Source: Cecembia calidifontis (lineage in GTDB: Bacteria > Bacteroidota > Bacteroidia > Cytophagales > Cyclobacteriaceae). Taken from it: a DNA stretch of 64,000 nucleotides. The stretch is taken from assembly GCF_004216715.1 (NCBI RefSeq), contig NZ_SGXG01000001.1:1674001-1738000 (forward strand), in the 5' to 3' direction. The notes under the pieces are model-generated. The model did no database searches. It was not told the origin of the DNA and was given only the letters and a program-made list of their open reading frames with translations. Below, in pieces: positions 8,394 through 15,773 of the stretch (positions are counted from its first letter, which is position 1; each line of letters begins with the position of its first letter). The position numbers and the translations under genes are program-made.

Positions 8394-9746
8394 ATGTTTG
8401 TTCGGAGAAAACCCAATAAAAGTGGCAAGATCAGTGTTCAGGTAATTGAGAAGATCAAAGGTAAAAGCAAGGTTGTAAAAACGATCGGAAGCAGTTCTGA
8501 TCGATCTGAGGTTGAAAGACTTTTTATTCTTGGGGAGGAATGGATAAAAAACCATAAAGGAGCACTTGAAATCCCCTTCAGTGATGAAGAACGGATTGCC
8601 GATTCTGTTCTGGAAAGTGTTGAAAACATCACTGTTTCAGGTACCGAGCTGCTTTTGGACAGGATTTTCAATGATATTGGGTTCAGCGCAATCCAAGATG
8701 ATATCTTCAGGTGGCTGGTATATTCCAGGATCTGTTTTCCTGCCAGCAAGCTTAAAACCTGTGATTACCTGCTCACCTACCACGGCCTCGAATTCCAGGT
8801 TCAGGACCTTTACAGGTACATGGACAAGCTTTACAACAACTATAAGGAAACGGTCCAGCTGATCAGCTTTGAAAATACCAAGAGAATACTCGGAGGGAGT
8901 ATCAATATCGTTTTCTATGATGTTACTACGCTTTATTTTGAAGTGGATCATGAAGATGATCTTAGAAAGAGTGGTTTTTCCAAGGAGGGAAAGCATCAAA
9001 ATCCACAGATTGTTTTGGGTCTGCTGGTTGGACTAGAGGGATATCCTCTGGCTTATGAGATTTTTGAGGGAAACAAGTTTGAAGGGCATACGATGATCCC
9101 TGTGATAGAAGCTTTTAGAAAGAAGTATAGCTTACCTGCTCCGATTGTTGTTGCCGATTCAGGTTTACTGTCAAAAAGCAATGTAAAAGAGTTACGGGAC
9201 AACGGTTACGAGTTTATTCTGGGAGCAAGGCTGAAAGCTTCCCCTGATAAAAGTAAAGAGAGGATATTGGCTTTTGAACTTGAAAACGGCGAGAGCAGGC
9301 TGCTGGATTGGGAGGACGGGCTCAGAATGGTTGTCAGTTATTCAGACAGAAGAGCCAAAAAAGACAGGATCAACAGGGAGAAAGGTCTTAAAAAGCTCGA
9401 GAAACAGTTAAAATCAGGAAAGCTCAACAAAAGCCACATCAACAACAGGGGCTATAACAAGTATCTTAAAATGGAAGGGGAGGTAAAGATTGCCCTTGAT
9501 ATTGAAAAGTTTGAACAGGATGGGAAATGGGACGGTCTCAAAGGGTATATTACCAACACAAACCTTGACAAAGACGAGGTCATTGAGAATTACAACAACC
9601 TTTGGAAAATAGAAAAGGCCTTCAGGATAACCAAAAATGAAATCAAAGTCAGGCCTGTTTTCCATTATAAACAACGCAGGATCGAAGCACATATAAGCAT
9701 CGCATTCGTCGCTTACAAAGTGTTTAAGGAACTGGAAAGGCAGTAA
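8394..9746 (+). CDS. IS1634-family transposase, probably truncated by an in-frame stop
   Basis: 450 aa from the ATG at 8394 (MFVRRKPNKSG is the normal family start; an in-frame upstream extension is not needed). IS4-superfamily DDE residues are visible: D in VFYDVTTLYF, D in VVADSGLLSKSN, and E in the YNNLWKIEKAF motif followed by Lys (YREMA-like). The frame ends at TAA 9744-9746 after KELERQ. Reading through that codon gives 52 more codons (LEKGPKLSPQKAIEIAKGI... to LAKMFGF, stop 9903-9905) that look like the normal C-terminal tail of IS1634 transposases. The TAA is therefore probably a nonsense mutation outside the catalytic core, and activity is uncertain. Confidence 0.88.
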   Translation: MFVRRKPNKSGKISVQVIEKIKGKSKVVKTIGSSSDRSEVERLFILGEEWIKNHKGALEIPFSDEERIADSVLESVENITVSGTELLLDRIFNDIGFSAIQDDIFRWLVYSRICFPASKLKTCDYLLTYHGLEFQVQDLYRYMDKLYNNYKETVQLISFENTKRILGGSINIVFYDVTTLYFEVDHEDDLRKSGFSKEGKHQNPQIVLGLLVGLEGYPLAYEIFEGNKFEGHTMIPVIEAFRKKYSLPAPIVVADSGLLSKSNVKELRDNGYEFILGARLKASPDKSKERILAFELENGESRLLDWEDGLRMVVSYSDRRAKKDRINREKGLKKLEKQLKSGKLNKSHINNRGYNKYLKMEGEVKIALDIEKFEQDGKWDGLKGYITNTNLDKDEVIENYNNLWKIEKAFRITKNEIKVRPVFHYKQRRIEAHISIAFVAYKVFKELERQ

Positions 9747-9905
9747 TTGGAAAAAGGACCAAAACTTTCTCCTCAGAAAGCCATAGAAATAGCAAAAGGG
9801 ATTTACACTGTTGAAATACAGCTCAAATCTTCAGGTAAAAAGCTGAGAAAGACCCTATTTTTGAACGAAAGTCAACAAAAACTCGCAAAAATGTTCGGTT
9901 TTTGA
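9747..9905 (+). pseudogene. Detached C-terminal tail of the IS1634 transposase
   Basis: In the same frame as the transposase, directly after its TAA, 52 sense codons continue to a TGA at 9903. The peptide is basic, with the IAKGIYTVEIQL and KKLRKTLFLNE patterns found at the end of family transposases. It lacks its own plausible start and is best seen as the broken-off end of the upstream gene. Confidence 0.7.
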
Positions 9906-9933
9906 TTTTGGGTGTCCCAGTGTCGAAGTCAGG

Positions 9934-10154
9934 AAAAAGATAAGGAGGACATCACACGTTTATTTCCCAATAGCCACCTGATTTATATCAAAAACGCTGG
10001 GCATTGGTTGCATGCGGAGCAGCCTGCTGCGGTGATAGAGACGGTAAGGGCCTTTTTAAATACATAAAGGCACTGTTTAGATGCTTGTCTAAGCTGTTTG
10101 ATTTTCAGATCATCAGTGCACTTAGACAATCATTAGCAGCAATTACTTCACCCT
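9934..10154. repeat. Right copy of 221-bp target duplication
   Basis: Counterpart of 8059-8279. It carries a non-functional 3' fragment of the alpha/beta hydrolase gene (9934-10067, 44 codons including the stop) and the genuine last 12 bases (10143-10154) of the amidohydrolase gene. Confidence 0.92.
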
Positions 10155-11483
10155 TTTTCCGTGCTTGATGACCATGTCCACGTTCTGCAGGAGGCTGATA
10201 TAGCGCAGAACATCTCCTTTGACCGCGATGATATCGGCGTATTTTCCTTCACTTACTGTGCCATAGTCATGATCTGCCCGCATTGCCACAGCAGGCCAGT
10301 AAGTTGCTGCTTTGATGGTCAGCATAGGGTCAAAACCAAATTCATTAACCCAGACATCCAGTTCATTCCAGGTGCTTTGGCTGTGGAATTTCATAGGGAT
10401 TCCGCTGTCAGTTCCGATAAGCATGACGACACCGGCATCTTTTAACTGGTTGATTTTCCGCTCCAAGGTAGGTTTTCTAACAGGTGTCAATTGGAAATAA
10501 GGCATTCTTCCCGGAAAACGTAGAGAAGCTCTGATATCCCTGATGATGGAGTCAGGAAGCCCGAGATGCCATGAAGGATCATCCAGTTTTTCGGGGTTGT
10601 TTCGGGTATACTCATAATTGTAAAGACCTTCTACCGTAGGTGTCCAGTAGAGAGGACCCATATTCATTTTGGCCGTGCGCTCTTTGATCATGTCTATGAT
10701 ATCAGCAGGGTATTCAGGAGCTGAGGCGAGACCTGTGTGCTCAAAGCAATCGATACCAATTTTCAGCCCTATTCTTATCTCGTCCGGCCTATGGGAATGG
10801 GCTATTACTGGTTTGCCGTATTTATGGGCCTCATCCACCACCGCCTTGGCTTCTTCAAATGTCATTTCATCATGATCGATCAGCTTGATTACATCCACAC
10901 CCGCGTCCACCAGTTTTTTGACTTTTGCCCGTGCATCGGCCGGTCCATTGACTCCCCAGCGGAAGGCTTTGGTCCCCGGATAAGGTTCTTTTTGGATAAA
11001 TGGGCCTGAAACGTAAAGGGTTGGTCCAGGGATTTCTCCTCTTTTTATTCTATCCCTCACATGGATACTCGCCTCTAGGGGAGCGCCGAGATCCCTTGCC
11101 GAGGTTACCCCTGCCATAAGGAGTTGGTGGGCGGAAGAAGGCATGATGACCGATTCGAAAAGGCCGATATAGGTACTGTCCCAATGGGTATAATTGCTGT
11201 GTCCGTTGATCATCAAATGTACATGCATGTCCCACAAGCCGGGCATGACAGACATGCCTTCGGTAGAAATGATTTCAGCACCCTCAGGAATGGGCAGAGA
11301 ACCCACCTGGCCAATTTCTTTGATGCGTTCTCCTTCGATGATGATCACAGAATTTCTTAAAGGGGGGCCTCCAAATCCATCTATCAAAGTGCCCCCAACC
11401 AATGCCCGGATTTCTTGGGCCTGTGCCATAGAACTTAATGTTCCTAGAAATAATACCCAAATAATGATGATTGATCTGTTCAT
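10143..11483 (-). CDS. Secreted metal-dependent amidohydrolase (imidazolonepropionase-like)
   Basis: 446 aa with a Sec signal peptide (cleavage near MAQAQ). Amidohydrolase-superfamily ligands are visible: HVH in GLWDMHVHLM, Lys in DVIKLIDHDEMT, H in VIAHSHRPDE, H in IDCFEHTG, and the final Asp in LIGTDSGIP. Such exported enzymes in Bacteroidota act on dipeptides (prolidase-like), N-acyl compounds or cyclic amides; the substrate is unknown. It sits 16 bases downstream of a small exported protein gene and is probably co-transcribed with it. Its last four codons lie inside the right copy of the IS1634 target duplication, so the coding sequence is complete despite the insertion. Confidence 0.88.
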   Translation of the reverse strand: MNRSIIIIWVLFLGTLSSMAQAQEIRALVGGTLIDGFGGPPLRNSVIIIEGERIKEIGQVGSLPIPEGAEIISTEGMSVMPGLWDMHVHLMINGHSNYTHWDSTYIGLFESVIMPSSAHQLLMAGVTSARDLGAPLEASIHVRDRIKRGEIPGPTLYVSGPFIQKEPYPGTKAFRWGVNGPADARAKVKKLVDAGVDVIKLIDHDEMTFEEAKAVVDEAHKYGKPVIAHSHRPDEIRIGLKIGIDCFEHTGLASAPEYPADIIDMIKERTAKMNMGPLYWTPTVEGLYNYEYTRNNPEKLDDPSWHLGLPDSIIRDIRASLRFPGRMPYFQLTPVRKPTLERKINQLKDAGVVMLIGTDSGIPMKFHSQSTWNELDVWVNEFGFDPMLTIKAATYWPAVAMRADHDYGTVSEGKYADIIAVKGDVLRYISLLQNVDMVIKHGKRVK

Positions 11484-11499
11484 GAACGGTGCTTTAAGG

Positions 11500-11982
11500 T
11501 TAAAAGCTATAAATAAGTCCTGATTGTAGGGGACTGATTTTCAGGTCAAGGCTACCTCTTGATCTTTCAGAGCGGAATATCTCTTGGTTGTAGGTATTTA
11601 CCGCACGCTGTACATTGACCCGATATCCCTGGTAATAACCTGTACCAAGCATAAATACCCCAAAGGATGACCAAAACATCGGTCCCCCTGCATCGGTAGT
11701 CCTTAAGAAGAAACTTGTGATCACACCCGCCCCGCCTATTGAAAGTAATGGGGTTGCCACCTTCTTTCTTTTGGTTGCTTTGTCAAAATGTACCTTTGGT
11801 TCAGGATAATTTTCAAAAATAATTTTCAAATCCTTATGGAAAAGATTTTTGTTTCCAACACTATATTGGTTTACAGAGCCAAAAAAATCATATTCTACAT
11901 CTATCATCTGTTTACCCGTCTGTGCAAAAGCCGTAGCCACAAAAAAGACCGTGAGGATCGGAAAAAGAAAAGCTGTTTTCAT
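11500..11982 (-). CDS. Small exported protein of unknown function
   Basis: 160 aa from the ATG at 11982, chosen because MKTAFLFPILTVFFVATAFAQ is a complete signal peptide; an in-frame extension upstream to 12006 adds only eight charged/polar residues. The mature protein has a polar N-terminal half, two hydrophobic segments (LLSIGGAGVITSFFL and GPMFWSSFGVFMLGTGYY), then a polar tail. This suggests an envelope or membrane-associated protein. I do not recognise the family. It precedes the amidohydrolase by 16 bases, so the two are probably one transcription unit. Confidence 0.65.
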   Translation of the reverse strand: MKTAFLFPILTVFFVATAFAQTGKQMIDVEYDFFGSVNQYSVGNKNLFHKDLKIIFENYPEPKVHFDKATKRKKVATPLLSIGGAGVITSFFLRTTDAGGPMFWSSFGVFMLGTGYYQGYRVNVQRAVNTYNQEIFRSERSRGSLDLKISPLQSGLIYSF

Positions 11983-12110
11983 TTTTTTTGGGGGGTAAAG
12001 TTCCATTAAAGATATCGATTTTTAACCTCTTTTGCTACCGCTTATAAGTTTAAAAAAACACTTTATTCCTTACCTTGTACCCTCAAAGAATGTACATTTC
12101 AAAGGTGATC

Positions 12111-12821
12111 ATGAAAAAAGGAAAGCTGTTTTTAATACCTACTGTTTTGGCAGAGGATACTGCGGAGAAGGTCATTAATCAAGAAGTGAGGGATGTGGTC
12201 CGAAACGTAAGGTATTACTTGGTGGAAAATATCAGGACTGCAAGAAGGTATATCAGCAGCCTAAAGTTGGGGATAAACATTGAGGAGCTGCACTTTGAAG
12301 TGCTGGATAAGAAAACAAAAGAAACAGATTTATCCAGAATGATGCAGCCTTTATTTGAGGGGAATGATATTGGGGTCATGTCGGAGGCAGGTTGTCCGGG
12401 AATTGCCGATCCTGGATCGGCGGCAGTGGCATTTGCCCACCAAAAGGCAATAGAAGTCGTGCCACTAAGTGGGCCAAGTTCCATGTTTTTGGCATTGATG
12501 GGATCCGGTTTCAATGGGCAGTCTTTCGCTTTCCATGGTTATTTACCGATAGACAAAAAAGAAAGGATTCAGGCCATTAAAAACCTGGAAGCTGAATCTT
12601 TGAGACAGAAAAGGACCCAGATTTTTATGGAAACGCCCTTCAGGAACAATCAGTTGCTGGAAGATTTATTGCAACATCTTCATCCCAATACCCTCCTTTG
12701 TATTGCCAAAAATCTTACGGGAAAGGATGCGTTTATACAGACCAAGCGGGTCATGGAGTGGAAAAAGATCCCAATAGACCTTCATAAAGTTCCGGTTGTC
12801 TTTGTTTTGTCAGTAGGATAA
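12111..12821 (+). CDS. RsmI-like SAM-dependent methyltransferase (tetrapyrrole methylase fold)
   Basis: 236 aa from ATG 12111, preceded by aaaggtgatc, a reasonable ribosome-binding site; the frame extends upstream to 12075 but without signals. Segments KGKLFLIPTVL, NIRTARRYI, GVMSEAGCPGIADPGS and VVPLSGPSSMFLALMGSGFNGQ belong to the tetrapyrrole methylase superfamily and match the shorter RsmI paralogue of Bacteroidota. True RsmI 2'-O-methylates C1402 of 16S rRNA with a longer protein (~280 aa); this one may have another RNA target. It is convergent with the lytic transglycosylase gene across a shared terminator. Confidence 0.85.
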   Translation: MKKGKLFLIPTVLAEDTAEKVINQEVRDVVRNVRYYLVENIRTARRYISSLKLGINIEELHFEVLDKKTKETDLSRMMQPLFEGNDIGVMSEAGCPGIADPGSAAVAFAHQKAIEVVPLSGPSSMFLALMGSGFNGQSFAFHGYLPIDKKERIQAIKNLEAESLRQKRTQIFMETPFRNNQLLEDLLQHLHPNTLLCIAKNLTGKDAFIQTKRVMEWKKIPIDLHKVPVVFVLSVG

Positions 12822-12827
12822 AAGAAG

Positions 12828-12866
12828 AAAGCCCTTCAAAGTATGGTCTTGAAGGGCTTTTTAAAG
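12828..12866. terminator. Bidirectional terminator between RsmI-like and MltF-like genes
   Basis: A perfect 12-bp stem (12828-12839 aaagcccttcaa, 12849-12860 ttgaagggcttt) surrounds a 9-base loop. T residues follow on the plus strand and A residues precede it, so it can serve both convergent genes. Confidence 0.85.
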
Positions 12867-12868
12867 TT

Positions 12869-14269
12869 TTAAGGATCGATCAGCACCCTGTAGGAATCAT
12901 AGAGGATCATGATGTCATCTACGTAATTGACCGCTAAATGCCCTTTTGCATAGCCACTTTTGACCACAGGGTCACGGAAGTACTTAGGGTCATTTTTAAG
13001 CTGTAGGAATTTGGCGATGCTTTCCCAGCTTTGGGGATTTCCTCCATATTTGAGGGCTAGTTTCCAGGCGTCTTCCACATGGCCATGGCCAATATTATAA
13101 GAAGCCAGTATGACCTTGATTCGCTCGTTGGCTTCAGGGATTCTTTCTCTCCAGAATTTATCCAGGTATTTGAGGTAATTTACACCGCCCATTAGACTCT
13201 CCAGAGGATCATTTGGGTTTTCCACGCCAAAACGCTCCAGGGTGACGGGCATTAATTGTAAGAGTCCTACAGCACCGGCATAGGATGTGGCAGTGGTATC
13301 AAAACCCGATTCTTTGTAAACCAAAGATGCCAACAGGCGCCAATCCCAACCCAGTGCTTCAGCTCCTTTTTTGATGATATTGTCATAAGGGGAGATGGTA
13401 TTCCCTGCTACAGAGGAAAAGGGACTGTTGTTCCTAAAATAACTGTTTTTAGAATCCTGAAAGTATTTGGCGTAAAGGGTGTTGATATAGCCGCTTTGGT
13501 TTTTCTTGGCTATCCAGGCATTTATGGCTTCTTCCAGTTGAGGGGCATTTTTTCTAACCGCCCAGGCCACGTCAGACTTAGGGCTAATTTCAAGGCTGAT
13601 ATCCAAATTATCATAATAAGTACTGCTGACCATGGCCTCAACCCGGTCAACTACCGTAAAATCAATTTCTTTTTTGATGACTTTCTGGATGAAGCTTTCA
13701 TTGTCTCCCTTTCCTTCCTGAATGGAGAAGTTGATACCAAAGGCTTCTTGGATGTTATCCAATTGGGCTTTGTAGACCGCATCTTTGCGGATATGGATAA
13801 CCCTATCCTGCAGTTCCCAAAAGTCTTTCACAGGATTCTTATCCTTTCTTTGGACAAGGACAGTGCCCATTTGACCGAGAGGTTCGGAGAATTTGGCCAG
13901 TTTCATCCTTGGTTCTGTGATTTCCAGGTTCATCGCAATGATATCTGCTTTTCCTTTGTTGAGCAGGTAAAAAGCCTCTTGGATATCAGTTTTGATGATC
14001 AGGTGTAACCGGACACCCAGCTCATTTGCCAGGTTTTTGAGTAATTCAAATTCATAGCCCATCCTTCTACCTCTGTAGATATAATAACTGGTAGATGAAT
14101 TGTCCACGATGGCACGCAGGTATCCCCTTTTGACGATTTCATCAAGGTCAATTTCAACTGGGTTTTCCCAGTAGTTTTCCTGGGTTTCTTTTTTATCAAT
14201 GAAAGTACATTGAAACCCAAAAAGTGAAATCACAAAAAAAACTAAAACTCCAACTAGGGCTTTTTTCAT
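12869..14269 (-). CDS. mltF: MltF-like membrane-bound lytic murein transglycosylase
   Basis: 466 aa. The N-terminal hydrophobic segment may be a lipoprotein signal (Cys21 in GFQCTF, an imperfect lipobox). Residues ~40-270 form a periplasmic solute-binding type 3 domain (RGYLRAIVDNSSTSYYIYRGRRMGYEFELLKNLA, then IIAMNLEITEPRM). Residues ~300-450 form an SLT family 1 domain with the catalytic Glu in YKESGFDTTATS followed by GAVGLLQLMP. This two-domain layout defines MltF, which cleaves peptidoglycan to 1,6-anhydromuropeptides; the substrate-binding-like domain regulates activity. It stands alone between two terminators. Confidence 0.9.
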   Translation of the reverse strand: MKKALVGVLVFFVISLFGFQCTFIDKKETQENYWENPVEIDLDEIVKRGYLRAIVDNSSTSYYIYRGRRMGYEFELLKNLANELGVRLHLIIKTDIQEAFYLLNKGKADIIAMNLEITEPRMKLAKFSEPLGQMGTVLVQRKDKNPVKDFWELQDRVIHIRKDAVYKAQLDNIQEAFGINFSIQEGKGDNESFIQKVIKKEIDFTVVDRVEAMVSSTYYDNLDISLEISPKSDVAWAVRKNAPQLEEAINAWIAKKNQSGYINTLYAKYFQDSKNSYFRNNSPFSSVAGNTISPYDNIIKKGAEALGWDWRLLASLVYKESGFDTTATSYAGAVGLLQLMPVTLERFGVENPNDPLESLMGGVNYLKYLDKFWRERIPEANERIKVILASYNIGHGHVEDAWKLALKYGGNPQSWESIAKFLQLKNDPKYFRDPVVKSGYAKGHLAVNYVDDIMILYDSYRVLIDP

Positions 14270-14371
14270 TCATTTAAGGTCCGAAAATCCGGACATGGTG
14301 AACACAATAGGTAAAAATAACAAATTTTATACCAAATAATATTCCGAGGCTGACAAAAATGCATTTATACC

Positions 14372-14407
14372 AAAAAAGCCATCCTTCTGATAATCAGGAT
14401 GGCTTTT
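14372..14407 (-). terminator. Terminator of the RND efflux operon
   Basis: A 12-bp perfect stem (14374-14385 aaaagccatcct, 14396-14407 aggatggctttt). Read leftward, the second arm is followed by a run of T residues (A72-77 on the plus strand). It lies 20 bases beyond the tolC-like stop codon. Confidence 0.8.
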
Positions 14408-14426
14408 CGTAGGCTGACAATTTGAC

Positions 14427-15773
14427 TTATTTCAAAACAAGAGAAAATCTGTTTTCCGCCCCCTGATAGAATATCCTTCCTGATAGGCGCATCAGTTCGA
14501 TCTCCATTTCTTTGATGTTGAACAGGGCTGTTATCAACCTGTTCTCCGCAGTAAGCAGGTTAACCTGGGCATCCCGGAACTGTAGGTAATCAGCAATACC
14601 CAGCCTGAATCTTTCCAATGCTATATCTGCACTTTCCATGGCAACTTTATAGTTGGCAAATTCAATATCTAATAACTGCATGTTGGTATTATAGGTATTG
14701 TATGCCCTTTGGATATCAGACGCAAGCTGGATTTCAAATTGCTGCACAGCATATTCTGCATTGATCTTTTGGATCTTGGCATTTTGTATCCTTCTGTTCA
14801 GTGCAAAGCCATTGAATACATTGAATGAGGCTGTAAAACCATAATTGAAACCTTCTCTTTGGTTGAAAAGTAAGAAACCTGCATCGGATTTCAGGGTATT
14901 GTTATTGTAAGCAGCGTTAAGGTTGACAGAGGGCAGTCTTGAAGCCTGAATTTCCTTTAAACTCAAGAATGCCACGTTTTCATTTCTTTGGGCAATCAGG
15001 AAATCCTTATTGTGGAGGTATGCATTTTCCAGGAGATCATTCAAGATCAGGTTGTTTTCCACGACAATGGTATCCCGTACTGTTAATTTGGTATCAGGGG
15101 GCAGCGCCAGCAGTTCGTTTAAGTTGATCTGGGCATTTTTGATAGCCAATTCCTGATTGACCAATAAAGAACGGTCGGCATTGTAGTCTACTTGGGCTGT
15201 AAGAAAGTCCCTTTTACCTGCACCTCCCAATTCATAGCGCGCCTTTGCAATGTCCAATCGGGATTGAGAAAGTTCCAGGGTTGTTTCCAATACTTTTTGC
15301 CGCTGAAGTTCCAAGACCAGCCTATAATAAGCGGAGGCAATGGCTGCGACGGTATTCTCAACAGTAACCTTGGCCTGCAATTCACTCAATTCGGCTAATT
15401 TGCCTACTACTTTCATGGTATAAATGGCTTCCGGTCTTAAGCCAAAAACACCTACCAAGGAGTAGTTTTCATTATTGGTTTTTGCATCATTGATTCTGTT
15501 GGGTTCAGGGGAATTGACAAATTGCTGGGTAACGTCCTCATCGGAAAAGGCGCGCACAAAATTTGCATCGATCACAGGCATCAAAAAACTACCGGTCGTG
15601 ATCTTCACCTCCCTTTCGGCAATGATCTGGTTATTGGCGGCAATTTTTACCCCAAAATTTCTGTCCAAACCCATTAAAATGGCTTTCTCCAGGTCGATTT
15701 TATCTTCTTCCTGTGCAAAAACAAAAGGCTGGCCTAGAAGGACCAAGGCCAGCATACAAAATATTCTTTTCAT
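14427..15773 (-). CDS. TolC-family outer membrane efflux protein
   Basis: 448 aa with a signal peptide (MKRIFCMLALVLLGQPFVFAQ). Long amphipathic helical stretches and the repeat structure of two OEP domains (for example VAAIASAYYRLVLELQRQKVLETTLELSQ and the C-terminal ALERFRLGIADYLQFRDAQVNLLTAENRLI) identify a TolC/OprM-type trimeric exit duct. It is the last gene of the operon; its ATG overlaps the TGA of the RND pump by one base (TGATG), implying translational coupling. With the upstream adaptor and pump it completes a tripartite exporter. Confidence 0.93.
   Translation of the reverse strand: MKRIFCMLALVLLGQPFVFAQEEDKIDLEKAILMGLDRNFGVKIAANNQIIAEREVKITTGSFLMPVIDANFVRAFSDEDVTQQFVNSPEPNRINDAKTNNENYSLVGVFGLRPEAIYTMKVVGKLAELSELQAKVTVENTVAAIASAYYRLVLELQRQKVLETTLELSQSRLDIAKARYELGGAGKRDFLTAQVDYNADRSLLVNQELAIKNAQINLNELLALPPDTKLTVRDTIVVENNLILNDLLENAYLHNKDFLIAQRNENVAFLSLKEIQASRLPSVNLNAAYNNNTLKSDAGFLLFNQREGFNYGFTASFNVFNGFALNRRIQNAKIQKINAEYAVQQFEIQLASDIQRAYNTYNTNMQLLDIEFANYKVAMESADIALERFRLGIADYLQFRDAQVNLLTAENRLITALFNIKEMEIELMRLSGRIFYQGAENRFSLVLK

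Larger units (their letters stand above)
8280..9933 (+). mobile_element. IS1634-family insertion sequence, 1654 bp
   Basis: The ends are perfect 13-bp inverted repeats (cctgacttcgaca at 8280-8292; its complement at 9921-9933). One transposase frame fills the element. A ttgggtgtccc sequence recurs just inside both ends (about 8358-8368 and 9908-9918) in direct orientation, perhaps a secondary transposase-binding site. The element is inserted between convergent genes and flanked by a 221-bp direct duplication. The near-perfect identity of the duplication suggests recent insertion. Confidence 0.93.

Noticed and set aside
13496..14008. 170-codon plus-strand frame within the MltF-like gene
   Set aside because: Antisense to a clearly conserved two-domain protein; composition typical of a shadow frame.
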